Source: Tribonema minus
Taxonomy: Eukaryota; Sar; Xanthophyceae; Tribonematales; Tribonemataceae
Reading direction: 5' to 3'
NCBI GenBank assembly: GCA_017506865.1
Contig: JAFCMP010000545.1
Span: forward strand, 124,001-188,000
DNA: 64,000 nt
Shown here: in pieces, positions 30,775 through 41,647 of the stretch
How positions within the stretch are numbered: position 1 is the stretch's first letter
Layout: each line of letters opens with the position of its first letter
Program-made: the position numbers and the translations under genes
The notes under the pieces: model-generated
The model's input: the letters and a program-made list of their open reading frames with translations, nothing else
The model's database searches: none
What the model was told of the DNA's origin: nothing

Positions 30775-32251
30775 TTAGTAGTACCTTTGTGATCTGCTGG
30801 TAGCAGTGGACGACAGGTTGTCCTTGACTTTGTTGCACATCATCTGAAGTAAATCGTGGTCTGGGTATATCGCTATGGTGCTTGCTATTGCACTCCTCGC
30901 ACCTGCCACGCCCAGCCGTGCAGCTAAACCATGGTCAACGCCCAGGTTCATCATAGCACCAAAGGCTCGCTCTATGGTGTCCATAACAAGCACGTCCTCT
31001 GCGGGCTGTTGCAGAATCTCTCTTAACGTGCTCACAACAATCTCACAAGCCCCTGCACGTGCCAGATGTGCAAAGCCTAGCGGATCGACAGGACTGCAAA
31101 TTTTCGCCAGGCTCTCGATTGAGGACAAACCAAAAAAGTACGCCCGTGCATTTGGGTCAGCCCAATTCTCTGGCAGCTTTGAAGATTTGAGCGCAAGGAC
31201 CAAGGCCTCGCATGCACCTGCATCCCGCAGCCTGGTGCAGACGCCCTCGTCACCATCTGCTAGCGTGCATAGCGCAGTCAAAGCGCTAGTCAGCTAGGCG
31301 CAGACCACTGCTTTAAAATACATGTTTGCAGCAGTGTGCGAGCGGGTGCTGGCGCACACAGCCGCCAGCACTGCCTCGGCTGCACCTGCCGCTGCCAGCT
31401 GCGCCGCGGCACCGCACCATGCATGCAAGACATGCTACTGCATCCAACGGTCCCTGATGATATCGATGCACAAGGCGAATTGCTGTAGCCAATGCAGCGC
31501 CGGCGCCAGCAGCTACAAACTGCATGGAAATGGCATTGGTGTCATCCTTGTTTGCCAAGTCCATCAGTACCTGTGCTGATGCCTGCTGCACGCTGCCATC
31601 AAAGACGTGTGCATTCATGACCGCGACAAGTGCTCTAGCGCCACCTGTGGTGCTGAACTTGAGCGCATCACGCCTGGTAAAGACAGGTGCAAGCGATGTC
31701 ACAGCACATAGAACGCTGCACACCGTCCTCTGGTTGAGGCGGTGCGTCTGAAGCGCCCGCAAAAGACCAGTACTGACACCAGCGGCCATCAGCTCATCCT
31801 TGATTGCAACACGCTCGGCACCATGTGCAGCGATTGCGCCAAAGCGTCGCATCCCCTCTGCAAGTACCATGATTGCATCAGCTCCGCACTTCTGCACCCC
31901 CGAGTGCGCAGCATGAGCTCGCATTGCCGCTACCACCAGGTGGCACAAGCCAGCCGCCTTCATTTTACGCCCATTGGAAGCCGAACCGCACAAAAGACTG
32001 ATTGCGACGGAGATGGCAGCTTCCTGGACACTGGCGTCTAGGGAGTGCTGGACAAGCGCTGCAATCATGGCCTCGCAAGCTCCGGCCCTGCTGAGTTTGC
32101 GCTCAGCAGCAAGGTGCGCCATGTCATGCATGCTGCAAGAGCTGGCGCGCGCACCCCACTTCTGTACGCTGGCACTGTCGGGAAACTTCCGCATCATTGC
32201 CACGATGTGGGCCTCACATGAGAGCACTGCGTGCTGCTGGTGCGCCGCCAT
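30775..32251 (-). pseudogene. Armadillo-repeat protein ARM-2, damaged copy
   Basis: From ATG 32251 (MAAHQQHAVLSCEAHIVAMM) to the stop at 30775, matching the intact ARM-3 along its length. The repeats include VQEAAISVAISLLCGS and HSGVQKCGADAIMVLAEG. Compared with ARM-1 and ARM-3, the frame shifts near 31430: LDAVACLA, then MVRCRG instead of RYDAAVQLAAAG. The proper frame then has a TAG near 31297, just before LTSAL, and continues open as LTSALTALCTLADGDE to RSQRYY at the end. Two independent defects and no splice sites at either make this a pseudogene rather than an intron-bearing gene. It lies downstream of the LINE-2 5' region. Confidence 0.85.
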
Positions 32252-32654
32252 AGTGGTTGCAGTGGCGCAGGCCGGTCTTCCCGACACCCCTGCAGCGCCT
32301 TGATGCCCTTCTGCAGCATGCAGAGGTCGTGTAGACACGGGATTCAATTTGCCAGCTTGTCAGGCAGTGATGGCGCAATGGCAGGAAACAAGCTGTGGGT
32401 ACATTTTTAGGCCAGAGAACAATTGCAGAATCTGATATTGTACCAGGTTGTATTACTTGTTTGTATGATTCATTTCAGAGCAGTAACAACTTGTGCACAA
32501 TAATGATCGAGGGCTGCTTGTTAGTCATTGAAGAATCAAGCTGAGCATACAATGCAGAGTGATGCGGCAGTAGCACCTGTGCTACCCCCTGACAGGTAAT
32601 GAAGTGGACTTCATTCACAATGGTAGATAGTATGTGCAAGTTGTTAGATGTGGT

Positions 32655-32889
32655 ACACAGCGAAGCACAACTCCTGCACGGACAGCAACACACTTGACCT
32701 TCAAACTTGAAGTGAATAAGAACAAAAAAGAGAATGTAGCTGGTCAAGGGTTTTGTTTTTCATTAGCATTATGATATAAACACTCGCCCGCCCCGGCACA
32801 CCTACACAGCGAAGCACAACTCCTGCACGGACAGCGACACTCTTGACCTTCAAACTTGAAGTGAATAAGAACAAAAAAGAGAATGTAGC
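32655..32889. repeat. 86 bp direct repeat pair
   Basis: 32655-32740 and 32804-32889 are nearly identical, 149 bp apart, beginning ACACAGCGAAGCACAACTCC and ending AAAGAGAATGTAGC. They lie upstream of ARM-2; no gene is seen. Confidence 0.9.
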
Positions 32890-33435
32890 AAGCAGCGCGG
32901 TGCATCAGCACTCTTGCCTTGGCATAGTACGCGAGCCACATGCCTGCTTGAGTGTTAAAAGGCCGTTGAAAAAAAAAGGAAAAAACGGTGTGTTGACATG
33001 ACAATCCGTCTTTTAGGCTTCGCCGTCTGGACGACCCGGAACCGTCTTAGTCGGTTCCGGCTCGTAACTCTACAAAATTGTGAAAGATGTGCACTTTCAA
33101 ACTCTCAAACTGACATCATCCGGCACACACGTTTGATAACCTGGCAAAATCGTCCACAGAGTTCGACGTACCGCTCAGCACGACAGGTATGCTCAGCTAG
33201 CAGCTGGCTCTTCATGATCAATGACATGATGATGAGAGGATCTCAGTACTGTGCATCTTCCGTGCACTTGAGGCAGCCGAATGCACGCCCCGTTCAACGT
33301 GCATCTTGCGTCACAGATGTTGAACCGGCGACAATAAGGTGCATAGCTCGGACAAACATGCAACCTCCTGTGTTGCGCTACAGTACCAGCTGGAGCTGGC
33401 CTACCGAACACGTGAGAGCTTTCCATACTGCATGA

Positions 33436-33618
33436 ACACCCATGCCTCGAACGCTAAAAAGCTTGCACACAGAAGCCTTTTGACTCCTGTAGATATGGGG
33501 GCACTGTTTGACTCGTGCCCAATTACCGCAGCAGCGGCGACGACGGTTATTGGTGGAAGGCGTCTGCGGCTCACAACACCTTGTCACCAAGAGCTCTACG
33601 ATCTTTTGATTCCTTGCC
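33436..33618 (-). repeat. Dispersed repeat R-C, copy 3 (reverse)
   Basis: On the minus strand this matches 812-1005 and 47946-48128, including AATCAAAAGATCGTAGAGCT and CACGAGTCAAACAGTGCC. It is the only copy in reverse orientation. Confidence 0.75.
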
Positions 33619-36224
33619 ACGTCAAGGATAGCGTGGTGGGGCGATTCTTCAAGAACCTTGCAAGCGGACGATCGACACTGAAGCAATAGCTGATGGCTGC
33701 CGCTGCGTCACCACAAAGTTGGCAAAATGGATCTGCGGGGACATGCGGTTTGGCTCGTGACTGAGTGTCACAGTGTGCTGCAACGACAACTGTGAGAACA
33801 GTTACTGATGCACTTCAGTCAGTTCGGGCTGTCCAACTTGAATGAGTGCACGCAAATGCATCAATAAGTGGATTATGCCGTAGACCAGTCAATCTGAACA
33901 AGCCCAACAGGCCCGAACAGGGGAGGACTTGAACAGACTAATGGAATGCATCCGGCTCACAAGGTCAAGCCTGACCGACTGTTGAACAGCGCACAGACTC
34001 TGAGGTGTGTGCGCATGAACCTTCCAGTTGCTGCTCCCATTGTGTAGCTCAATGACAAGCAGCGCATGCGTCTGGCTGCCTACATTTGATGAGTGACAAT
34101 CTATCATGCCTAGACCTTCAAGTTGCTTGACGTTATTAATACTATGCAGTCACTGTGGCAGCTCGAAATGGGTTGTCAACACTCCAAGCATTAAAATTTT
34201 GAGGCTGGCACCTGGCTCAATGTGCCAGATTTTAATGCCAAACTGTTTAATTGCAGCAAAACGGACACCAACGGCAGGGTGACGCTCACAAAATTGCTGA
34301 AAGGCAGCAGCTGGCGCACCTGTGGCTGTCCGACAATGACGCCAGTCTCGCCTTGCCCGATGTGCAACCTCGACTGTCTTGCAAATGCAGTTGGTGCAAG
34401 ATATGGCCTCACAGGCAGATGGGTATCTGTGATGCGGAAGGCAACGGAAATCTGGTTTCAGAAGGCAAAAGGCATCTGTCTTGTTCTGTATAGCCAGTGT
34501 TGCGCGATTAATTCATTCACAGAACATAAAGCGCATTCTGTACAGCGCTGCAAAACTCACAAACATGCCAACGCAGCGTCTCTCAAAGCGCTAGCAACCA
34601 GTGCAGGTGCAGCTATTAAGCAGACCGCATGTGGCGTAGGCAAAAGCAGCAGCCGGACCTCTGTTAATTAAGGCATGGCACAGCCACAGAGACTCTTGGC
34701 AGTATGCCTCCGCATGCTGAAGGACACTGGGCATGCAACCTCATCACAAGATCGGCGCATTTTAGTTGCCTGGTTTCCAACTCATTGACTGATTGTTTGT
34801 CACAGCCCTCTTGTTCCGCGCGCGACTCATCTGGAGGATGCCACTGTCTTCACATGTTCTACACAAAAAATCGTCAAAAGCAGCTGTTCAGAATGGCTCA
34901 TCCCACAGAAGATGTGGCGAAGTAACAAGACTTGATGAGTCAAAATTGGCAGAGGAACTTATTCATTTTGTGATGCAACGAACAGAACCACCTTTTGACC
35001 ACATTCGTGATGCATGTATTACTAATAGGCCACACTACTGCGACGCCATGTACAGTAGTGGAGGTGAGCTGCCTAAGCAACGTAATTGCAGGGTCCAACA
35101 TCCACCAGCCTACCGCAAGTCTGTGCTCTGCCAGTGGACATGACCGCTAAGCCAAAAAGTCCCCTCACAGGGCAGGAAATATGCTGTCCTTGCCGCGCAG
35201 CCAACTGCATATTTTTCAGCCTGCTTGTGCCGTGTCCGGTGGCGACACCAGATTCTGATCTGGTCGTCACGACAAAGTTGATTGCGATCGCTGCGAGCAA
35301 ATTTACCGCTGCAAACGTGATGCAGCAAGCTCTACAAGGTTCTAAACCTTGTCTCAGCTCGTGCTTTTGACATCGGCGCCCAACTGACCTGTAAGCTCAT
35401 GCTCACGACGCAGCCTCCCTCTTCCCCATTCGCGGGGGCTGCTGTGATGGCAAACACTCCCCCTCCGATCCACCGATGGCGCCACTGATTCACGTGGCCG
35501 CTGTTTTCTCTTCTTTTGAGCACAAAAAAAACTATTTATTTTGTTTTTTTTAATATTTATTTAAAAATAAGGTCACACCCCTACTTCAAGTCCTGCACAA
35601 CGGACTCCTAAGAGAACTAACCAGTGAACGGTCACTGAACACAGGTAACGGTGAGGCTGGGAACCCGCTCGCATTCGCAGCCGCCCCTGTGAAACACCGT
35701 AGCCACTGCAGTCTTGTCGTATTAAAGAGGGCATATGCAATATTGCAGCGGCACTGCAAGAGCACAACGCACAGGACCTAGGATGCTCGAGATCTCCAGC
35801 ATCCTGCTGGCAGAGCACATTTGCAAACGCATGCTGTCAATGGGCAACACTTCAAGGAACCCACAGCAGCATTTTTCCAATGCTACTGAACTGAACCATA
35901 ACGCATGCATTCATGAAAGTACCACTGGGAGCTGCCGCATTGCATACACGCTCACCACTCATAGTTTGTTGACATCATGCTTGAATTCACAAGTTGTTGC
36001 AGCCATGGTGGGCATGCTGCTGCTGGCGGATATCGGGCGGGTTGCCTGCCGGTGCAGTGAAACAGCTGGGGTTCAAAGCTACTGAGTCACTAGAAAGCCT
36101 GTACATACGATTTTAAGCAGGAGCAGTTGCATGTGATTGGGTTCACTGAAAGCGTTCCAGTTGTCCACATTGTCGCAACTTCAGTGCAGCCATCGCGTTT
36201 CTGTTACACCTCGCTGGCGCCCTG
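33619..36224. other. Stretch without recognised genes
   Basis: About 2.6 kb with short frames only. Near 34310-34395 is a relative of the R-D tract (GGCGCACCTGTGGCTGTCCG). An AT-rich island lies at 35520-35570. Plus-strand frames near 34793-35143 and 35086-35370 have no recognised family. Confidence 0.45.
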
Positions 36225-36280
36225 TTGTGCGTCCAGGTGTTGTCGACACTTGTGCCATGCACGTGTCTCGGTACCTGTAC
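36225..36280. repeat. 56 bp repeat, first copy
   Basis: Identical to 37038-37093 (starts TTGTGCGTCCAGGTGTTGTC, ends CGGTACCTGTAC). It ends exactly where the 278 bp repeat begins. Confidence 0.92.
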
Positions 36281-36558
36281 CCATCATAAGCATGAGTTGC
36301 CTCACTGCTGTGTTTATGAACTACGCTAGAAACTACACACCTTACGACTCCTGAGACCTCAGTTCCACATGCCCATGTGCTGTGTGCAAACCCATATCAA
36401 ATGAGAGCATAGCCAGCGGCCAAAGGCAGTGGAGAGAAGTCCTGTCAGGAAGTCATGGTGTTGGGTATCTTGTATAGAGCACAAAAGGCATGTCGTGTAC
36501 CAAGCGGTTACACAACCCTACTTCAACAACGGCTCCACCTAGGGTCGCCTCACCACAC
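36281..36558. repeat. 278 bp direct repeat, copy 1
   Basis: By eye identical to 39378-39655 over all 278 bases (starts CCATCATAAGCATGAGTTGC, ends CGCCTCACCACAC). The two copies flank a 2.8 kb stretch holding a coiled-coil protein gene. The ends are not TG...CA, and no short target duplication flanks the pair, so an LTR is unlikely. Confidence 0.95.
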
Positions 36559-37037
36559 ACGCCCCCTGCATGGCTCTTCTGCTCCGCAAGTGGAAAGACA
36601 TGCACACATGTGAGGTGCCCTAGGTGCTACACACTCAGTATCTCTACGAATGCAAGAACAGCAGCCCTCCGCTACCGCCGAAACTCTCGAAGAGAACGCG
36701 GGCGTCTGGCATATACCACTAACCCTCCGCTACCACCAAGTCTCAGAAAGACTGCAGCGCGTCTGGCCGGAGTAGTACCTGCGTTGCTGCAAACAATACA
36801 ATCTTACTGCTGCAGCACAAAAACAAGTTTGAGCAAGCAACTTGCTCCGCTGCTATATGCGCCCCCGACATGTTGGCACTGCGCAATCAACGCAAGCAAA
36901 CACACCACCATTCTACTTCAACGTACGCCCCCGACATGTTGGCACTGCGCACTAATCCCCCCCCAGCGTTTGTGTCGAACACACGCGCAAAACAAGTGCG
37001 CGGTGGCCGAAACAATCTTTAGGGTGGGCGGGTGGGT
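36559..37037. other. Patchwork of short duplications
   Basis: Contains two copies of GCCCCCGACATGTTGGCACT (near 36861 and 36929) and two diverged copies of a CCCTCCGCTACC...GCGTCTGGC unit (near 36668 and 36725). No gene is recognised. It sits between the 278 bp repeat and the second 56 bp copy. Confidence 0.7.
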
Positions 37038-37093
37038 TTGTGCGTCCAGGTGTTGTCGACACTTGTGCCATGCACGTGTCTCGGTACCTGTAC
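37038..37093. repeat. 56 bp repeat, second copy
   Basis: Exact match to 36225-36280. Together the two copies enclose 36281-37037. Confidence 0.92.
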
Positions 37094-37275
37094 GACATCG
37101 CCCCCAGACACTACACTGCTGAGCCTATACCGAAGTAGTGTGGTGTCTAAAACGTACAGGCCCAGAGATAGACCTGCAAAACGCCTCCTGTCACGTCATT
37201 GCTAACGTGCAATATGCCAAGCGCTGTCATGTGTAACTGACCGAGCTGAGCAGGCCTAGCTACTCCGAGTAGTAC

Positions 37276-39072
37276 TCAAGGTGTATCTGTAAGACACATG
37301 GCACAGAGAAGAGCTGCTGCTGTGTGTGTCTCACAAACATCAGCGCAATATGCGCTATGATGAGGAGCCTGATTGCTGCGGAGCGCCACAGCTGCGCTTG
37401 AGTGTGCGCCGCTGTGCGCACCTGCTGCTGCCAAGTCTGGCGGCAGCTGCGCGCCATCGCTGCCTCCCGCCTTGCTGACGCAGCGCGTGAGCATCACCTT
37501 GCGCCTCGCCTGGCGATCGCGCAGATGCTGCTGCTCCTCAGGCGTGTAAGCCGCCCAATACTCCCTCCTTTTCTGCTGCCGCCGTGTGAGCGGCCGCCCG
37601 ACACTGCCGCCGGCCGCCGCGCTGTACGCCCGCCTGATGCCGCGTCCTCCCGCGTGCGCCGGAACGTGCAGCGCTGGCGTGCCGCTGTTGCGCGGAGCGC
37701 TGCTACCGCGCATGCAGCTGCTGCTGCTGTTGCCGATCGCGCCGCCGCCGCTGCCGCTGCTGCCGCTGCCGCCGCGCGTGCTGCCGCCAGTACCGCCGTG
37801 CCCGCCGCTGCCGCACACGCTTCCGCCGCTAGCACCGCTGCCGTGTGCATCGCCGCGCGCGTCGTTGCAGCGAGCATCGCTGTGGCTGCTATTGCTGCGC
37901 GCGCCGTCGCTGCTGTTGCATGCGCCGCTGCTGCTGGGAGTGTCGCCGCTGCCCCCGCACATGACTGATGTAAGCGCCGCCATGGGCGCTAATGTTAGCG
38001 CCGCCGTGGGCGCTGATGTTGCAGCGATATCAACACCGCTGATAGCATCTCCACCGTTAGCACCCGTGTTTGTGGGCACACGCGCTGCCGCAGCGGCCGC
38101 CTGCGCACAAGCAAGCTGCTCACGCAACGCCGCGCTCGCACGCGCTCCCGCATCGCACACCATGTGTAGGTGCACGCTTTGAGCGTCAGCTGCAGCAAGC
38201 CGCTGCTGCAGACCTTCCGCAAACGCTCTGCTGCTAGCAGCATCCTGCTCCAGCTCCGACACCCGCCTCCGCATTTGCGAAAGCAATGCTGAATCGTCAG
38301 CTGCTGCACCCTGTTGCTCACGCTGACGAGCGGGTGCTGGGATGCTGCTGGCCGCTGGTGTCACGGTGCTGGCTGATGAAGTGGTAAGCGACGCAGCCTG
38401 CACTGCAGCACGCAGGCCAGCATTCTGCGCTTCCAAACGCTGAACCTGCTGCTGCAGCTCCACTGCAAGCATAGCTGCTGCAGACGACTCCAGCTCCAGC
38501 ACTCGCGCCTCCAGCGTACCTCGACGCGCTGAGCCCTCTGCTAGCTCCTGCTCCAAGTGCGCTTCCCCCTGCTCTAGCGCCTTGATGCGAGCCCACAGTC
38601 GGCCCTCTCGCCCGTCCGCCTCCTCCATCCGCTGCTCTAGGCGCTCGTTTACGCCTGTAAGCTGCTGCTGCAGTTGTTGCTGTTGCTGCTGGTGTAACTG
38701 CTGCTGTTGCTGTAGCCGCTCTTGCATCTGCTGCTGCATGTGTAGCTCCGCCAGCCTTGCCGCTACCGCTGCCTCCTGGCTGCTCACTGTACGATCTTGC
38801 AGCTGCAATACCCTCAGGTTTTCCTCAGCGACCCTTTCTTCTGTCTCCGCTAGACGCGTTTTGAGTAAAACACCAATTAGGCGCTCGCTGTCTGTATAGA
38901 AGTGCTCCAATGCATCGCATACACTCCAGAACTGCGGCTCAATCTGCGATCCCTTCATTTCCTCCATTCGCTGCCAGCTGCTGTATGGATTTCGTCCAAC
39001 TGTGACAAGCCAGTTGTGAATTTCCAATGCCTCCTCACGACTTATAGCAGCACGTTCCTCCCCCCACACCAT
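37276..39072 (-). CDS. Coiled-coil protein of unknown function
   Basis: 598 residues from ATG 39072 (MVWGEERAAISREEALEIHN); the frame is open a little further up to a GTG at 39129. A CTTGCTTGCAG just before the ATG could also be a 3' splice site, so an upstream exon is possible. After a short helical N-terminal part with many aromatic residues, a long heptad-like region follows (about residues 75-330), with a Gln-rich run around residues 120-140. This is very likely a coiled coil. A Gly/Ser-rich low-complexity section comes next. Near the C-terminus is a basic segment, LTRRQQKRREYWAAYTPEEQ, that resembles a nuclear localisation or DNA-contact region. I do not recognise a family. It is flanked by identical 278 bp repeats. 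Confidence 0.6.
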   Translation of the reverse strand: MVWGEERAAISREEALEIHNWLVTVGRNPYSSWQRMEEMKGSQIEPQFWSVCDALEHFYTDSERLIGVLLKTRLAETEERVAEENLRVLQLQDRTVSSQEAAVAARLAELHMQQQMQERLQQQQQLHQQQQQQLQQQLTGVNERLEQRMEEADGREGRLWARIKALEQGEAHLEQELAEGSARRGTLEARVLELESSAAAMLAVELQQQVQRLEAQNAGLRAAVQAASLTTSSASTVTPAASSIPAPARQREQQGAAADDSALLSQMRRRVSELEQDAASSRAFAEGLQQRLAAADAQSVHLHMVCDAGARASAALREQLACAQAAAAAARVPTNTGANGGDAISGVDIAATSAPTAALTLAPMAALTSVMCGGSGDTPSSSGACNSSDGARSNSSHSDARCNDARGDAHGSGASGGSVCGSGGHGGTGGSTRGGSGSSGSGGGAIGNSSSSCMRGSSAPRNSGTPALHVPAHAGGRGIRRAYSAAAGGSVGRPLTRRQQKRREYWAAYTPEEQQHLRDRQARRKVMLTRCVSKAGGSDGAQLPPDLAAAGAHSGAHSSAAVALRSNQAPHHSAYCADVCETHTAAALLCAMCLTDTP

Positions 39073-39377
39073 TTTGCTGCAAGCAAGAAGGCGTGCACGT
39101 GCTGTTGTTGAACCGATGCCGGCGTGCACCTACGGTTAGGCACGTCGCTGCACGCCAAAGCAGCGTTGCTGCTGCTGTTGCTGAACTGAAGGTGGCGCAG
39201 TAGTGTCGCTGTAGCTCGCCACAACTAGCACACGCCCCCAGCTGTTGAAATCCCGAAGCTCCGCCGACTGCCCCTGCTTGATGCTGCAGCACGAGCTCAA
39301 CGGAGCTTGGCGCCGCGTACTGCTGCGCTAAGCCTTCCCAGAGTGTCTCCTGGCTGGCTAAAGACTGCCGAGATCTG

Positions 39378-39655
39378 CCATCATAAGCATGAGTTGCCTC
39401 ACTGCTGTGTTTATGAACTACGCTAGAAACTACACACCTTACGACTCCTGAGACCTCAGTTCCACATGCCCATGTGCTGTGTGCAAACCCATATCAAATG
39501 AGAGCATAGCCAGCGGCCAAAGGCAGTGGAGAGAAGTCCTGTCAGGAAGTCATGGTGTTGGGTATCTTGTATAGAGCACAAAAGGCATGTCGTGTACCAA
39601 GCGGTTACACAACCCTACTTCAACAACGGCTCCACCTAGGGTCGCCTCACCACAC
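39378..39655. repeat. 278 bp direct repeat, copy 2
   Basis: Partner of 36281-36558. It lies just upstream of the coiled-coil gene, whereas copy 1 lies about 0.7 kb downstream of it. Identity over the whole length implies a recent copying event. Confidence 0.95.
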
Positions 39656-40141
39656 TGTGAGTGCAGTGCATAGTAATGACATGACGTGATCACGTGATAC
39701 AGCATTGCTCAGTTTCAAGCCATGCAAGTGCTAACATGGGCGCAGATTTGCACAGGCAAAAACTACAAGTTGGTCATACTAGCTGCTATAGCCATGGCGT
39801 CAGGCACTGTCCATGTGAGCCGCAGCTGACCACCTAATTTTTTCCACAGCACCAGCAAGGTAACAACTTGTTGAGCTACAGGCACGCGCTCAATGCTTTC
39901 AACAAGGTACACAATTGTAAACTTAAGGTGCCTCAATGTGACACAACAGCAGGGCATCATATGATGCTATATAGCAGCCACTGGCAAATGGCAGCCCTAA
40001 CGATCAAGGATCATCAGCAGTGGCACCTGTGCCACTAGGGCCACTGGCAGGCGCTTCATTCCAGTGCGATGGTCGGCCATCTGAAGCAAGGCACGTATAT
40101 ACAAAACACGGAAGCCGGCTGAAGATTGGTGCATTGAGTGA
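39656..40141. other. Stretch without recognised genes
   Basis: About 490 bp downstream of ARM-3. Nothing recognised on either strand. Confidence 0.5.
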
Positions 40142-41647
40142 TCAGTAGTACCTGTCTGATCTGCTGGCAGCAGTGGACGAAAGGTGGTACTTGAGGCACT
40201 TGCATGCTGCCTGGAAGTAATTGTTGGCTGGGTATGTAGCAATCGCACTCGCTACTGCGCTCTTGGCACCTGCGAGGGCCAGGCGTGCGGCTAGACCCGA
40301 GTCATTGCTGAGGGTTTCCATAGCACATATGGCTTGGTCAATGGTATGCGTGAGAAGTTCCTCCCCATGCGGTTGTTGCAGGAGCTGTCGCAATATCGTC
40401 ACGACAGCCTCACAAGCCCTAGCATGTGCCAGGCGCGCAAGGCCCTCTGGTGCACCAGTGCTGCACATAGAGTTTTTCGCCAGGCTTCGGACTAAGGACA
40501 GGGCGTACATGTGCACTCTTGCATTTGGGCCAGGCCAAATTTCTGGCAACTCTATCGATCTGAGAACAATTGCCACGGCCTCGCATGCACCTGCAGCTCG
40601 CAGCCTGGTGCAAACGGTCTCGTTTCCTGCGAGCACGCTTAGTGCATATAGGGCGCTGGTCAATTCACTTGTGGAAAGGCTTACTTTGAATAAGATATCA
40701 TCTGTGTGCGTGCGTACAGCCGCCAGCACTGCCTCTGCTGCTCCTGCCGCCGCCAGCTGCACTGCGGCATCGTACCTTGCAAGACACGCCACTGCATCCA
40801 ACGATGCAAATTGGGGCACATTGTGAAAAACTGCAGTCACTGCTGCACTAGCGCCAGCAGCTATGAATTTGTTGGCAATGGCATCGGTGCCGCCTGTGCC
40901 GGCCAACTGTATCAGGACTCTTGCTGCTGCCTGCTGCACATAGCCATGAAAGGGGTGTGCGTTCATGACTGCAACCAGTGTGTTGGCACCGCCTGCGCTG
41001 CAGAACTTGAGAGCATCACGCCTGGTAAAGGCACTTGTGAGCGATATCAGAGCATACAATATCCTCCACACCATTTTATGGCTGCCGCAGTGTGTCTGCA
41101 GTGCCCGCACAAGGGCGGTGTTGACACCAGCGGCCATGAGTGCCTCCTTCGTTGCAGCGTGCTCGGAACTATGTGCAGCCCTTGAGGCAGTGGCTACATC
41201 GAAGCTTCTTGTCGCCTCTGCAATTTCTGCAATGACACCAGCTGCGTATTGCTGCACCCCAGACTGGGCAGCATGAGCGCGCATTGCTGCTACCACCAGG
41301 GGGCACAAGCCTGCTGCCTTCAACTTAAGCCAGTTGGAACGCGAACCGCACACGAGCGTGCCCGCAGCGGCGAGAGCCGCTTCCTGGACCCTGACATTTA
41401 GGCGGTGAGCCAAAAGCGCTGCAACAATGGCCTCGCACGCTCCGGCCCTGCCCAAGTTGTGCACGCACGCTCCGGCCCTGCCCAAGTTGTGCACAATAGT
41501 GAGGCGCGCCATTGGCAAGCGTTGCACACGCCGGACCATAGCGCATGCGCCCCACCGCTGCACGCTGGCACTCTGGGGGAACTGCCGCATCATTGCCACC
41601 ATCTTTGCCTCACATGAGAGCACTGCATGTTGCTGGTGCGCCGCCAT
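40142..41647 (-). CDS. Armadillo-repeat protein ARM-3, intact
   Basis: 501 residues from ATG 41647 (MAAHQQHAVLSCEAKMVAMM) to TGA 40142, in one exon. The same ATG context is conserved in ARM-2. About ten to eleven helical repeats of ~42 residues of the LRRK2/armadillo type run through the protein (for example NVRVQEAALAAAGTLVCG, QSGVQQYAAGVIAEIAE, GYVQQAAARVLIQLAG). The C-terminus LSSTAASRSDRYY is shared with ARM-2. Such repeats form a right-handed superhelix used as a protein-binding scaffold; no catalytic domain is attached. A 30 bp tandem duplication adds one extra HNLGRAGACV decapeptide near residue 60. This is the only undamaged member of the three here. Confidence 0.85.
   Translation of the reverse strand: MAAHQQHAVLSCEAKMVAMMRQFPQSASVQRWGACAMVRRVQRLPMARLTIVHNLGRAGACVHNLGRAGACEAIVAALLAHRLNVRVQEAALAAAGTLVCGSRSNWLKLKAAGLCPLVVAAMRAHAAQSGVQQYAAGVIAEIAEATRSFDVATASRAAHSSEHAATKEALMAAGVNTALVRALQTHCGSHKMVWRILYALISLTSAFTRRDALKFCSAGGANTLVAVMNAHPFHGYVQQAAARVLIQLAGTGGTDAIANKFIAAGASAAVTAVFHNVPQFASLDAVACLARYDAAVQLAAAGAAEAVLAAVRTHTDDILFKVSLSTSELTSALYALSVLAGNETVCTRLRAAGACEAVAIVLRSIELPEIWPGPNARVHMYALSLVRSLAKNSMCSTGAPEGLARLAHARACEAVVTILRQLLQQPHGEELLTHTIDQAICAMETLSNDSGLAARLALAGAKSAVASAIATYPANNYFQAACKCLKYHLSSTAASRSDRYY
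41434..41493. repeat. 30 bp in-frame tandem duplication in ARM-3
   Basis: Two exact 30 bp units (41434-41463, 41464-41493) that keep the reading frame and duplicate ten residues. ARM-1 and ARM-2 have only one unit, so the duplication is recent. Confidence 0.93.

Noticed and set aside
31282-31312. Intron in ARM-2 to bypass its stop
   Set aside because: The paralogues have continuous coding sequence here and no convincing donor/acceptor pair restores the frame.
34793-35143. Plus-strand frame of 116 codons with charged stretch LDESKLAEELIHFVM
   Set aside because: Single short frame, no neighbours or splice support, no recognised family.
36281-39655. LTR retrotransposon reading of the 278 bp direct repeats
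   Set aside because: The ends are not TG...CA, no short flanking duplication, primer site or polymerase domain is seen, and the enclosed frame is a coiled-coil protein.
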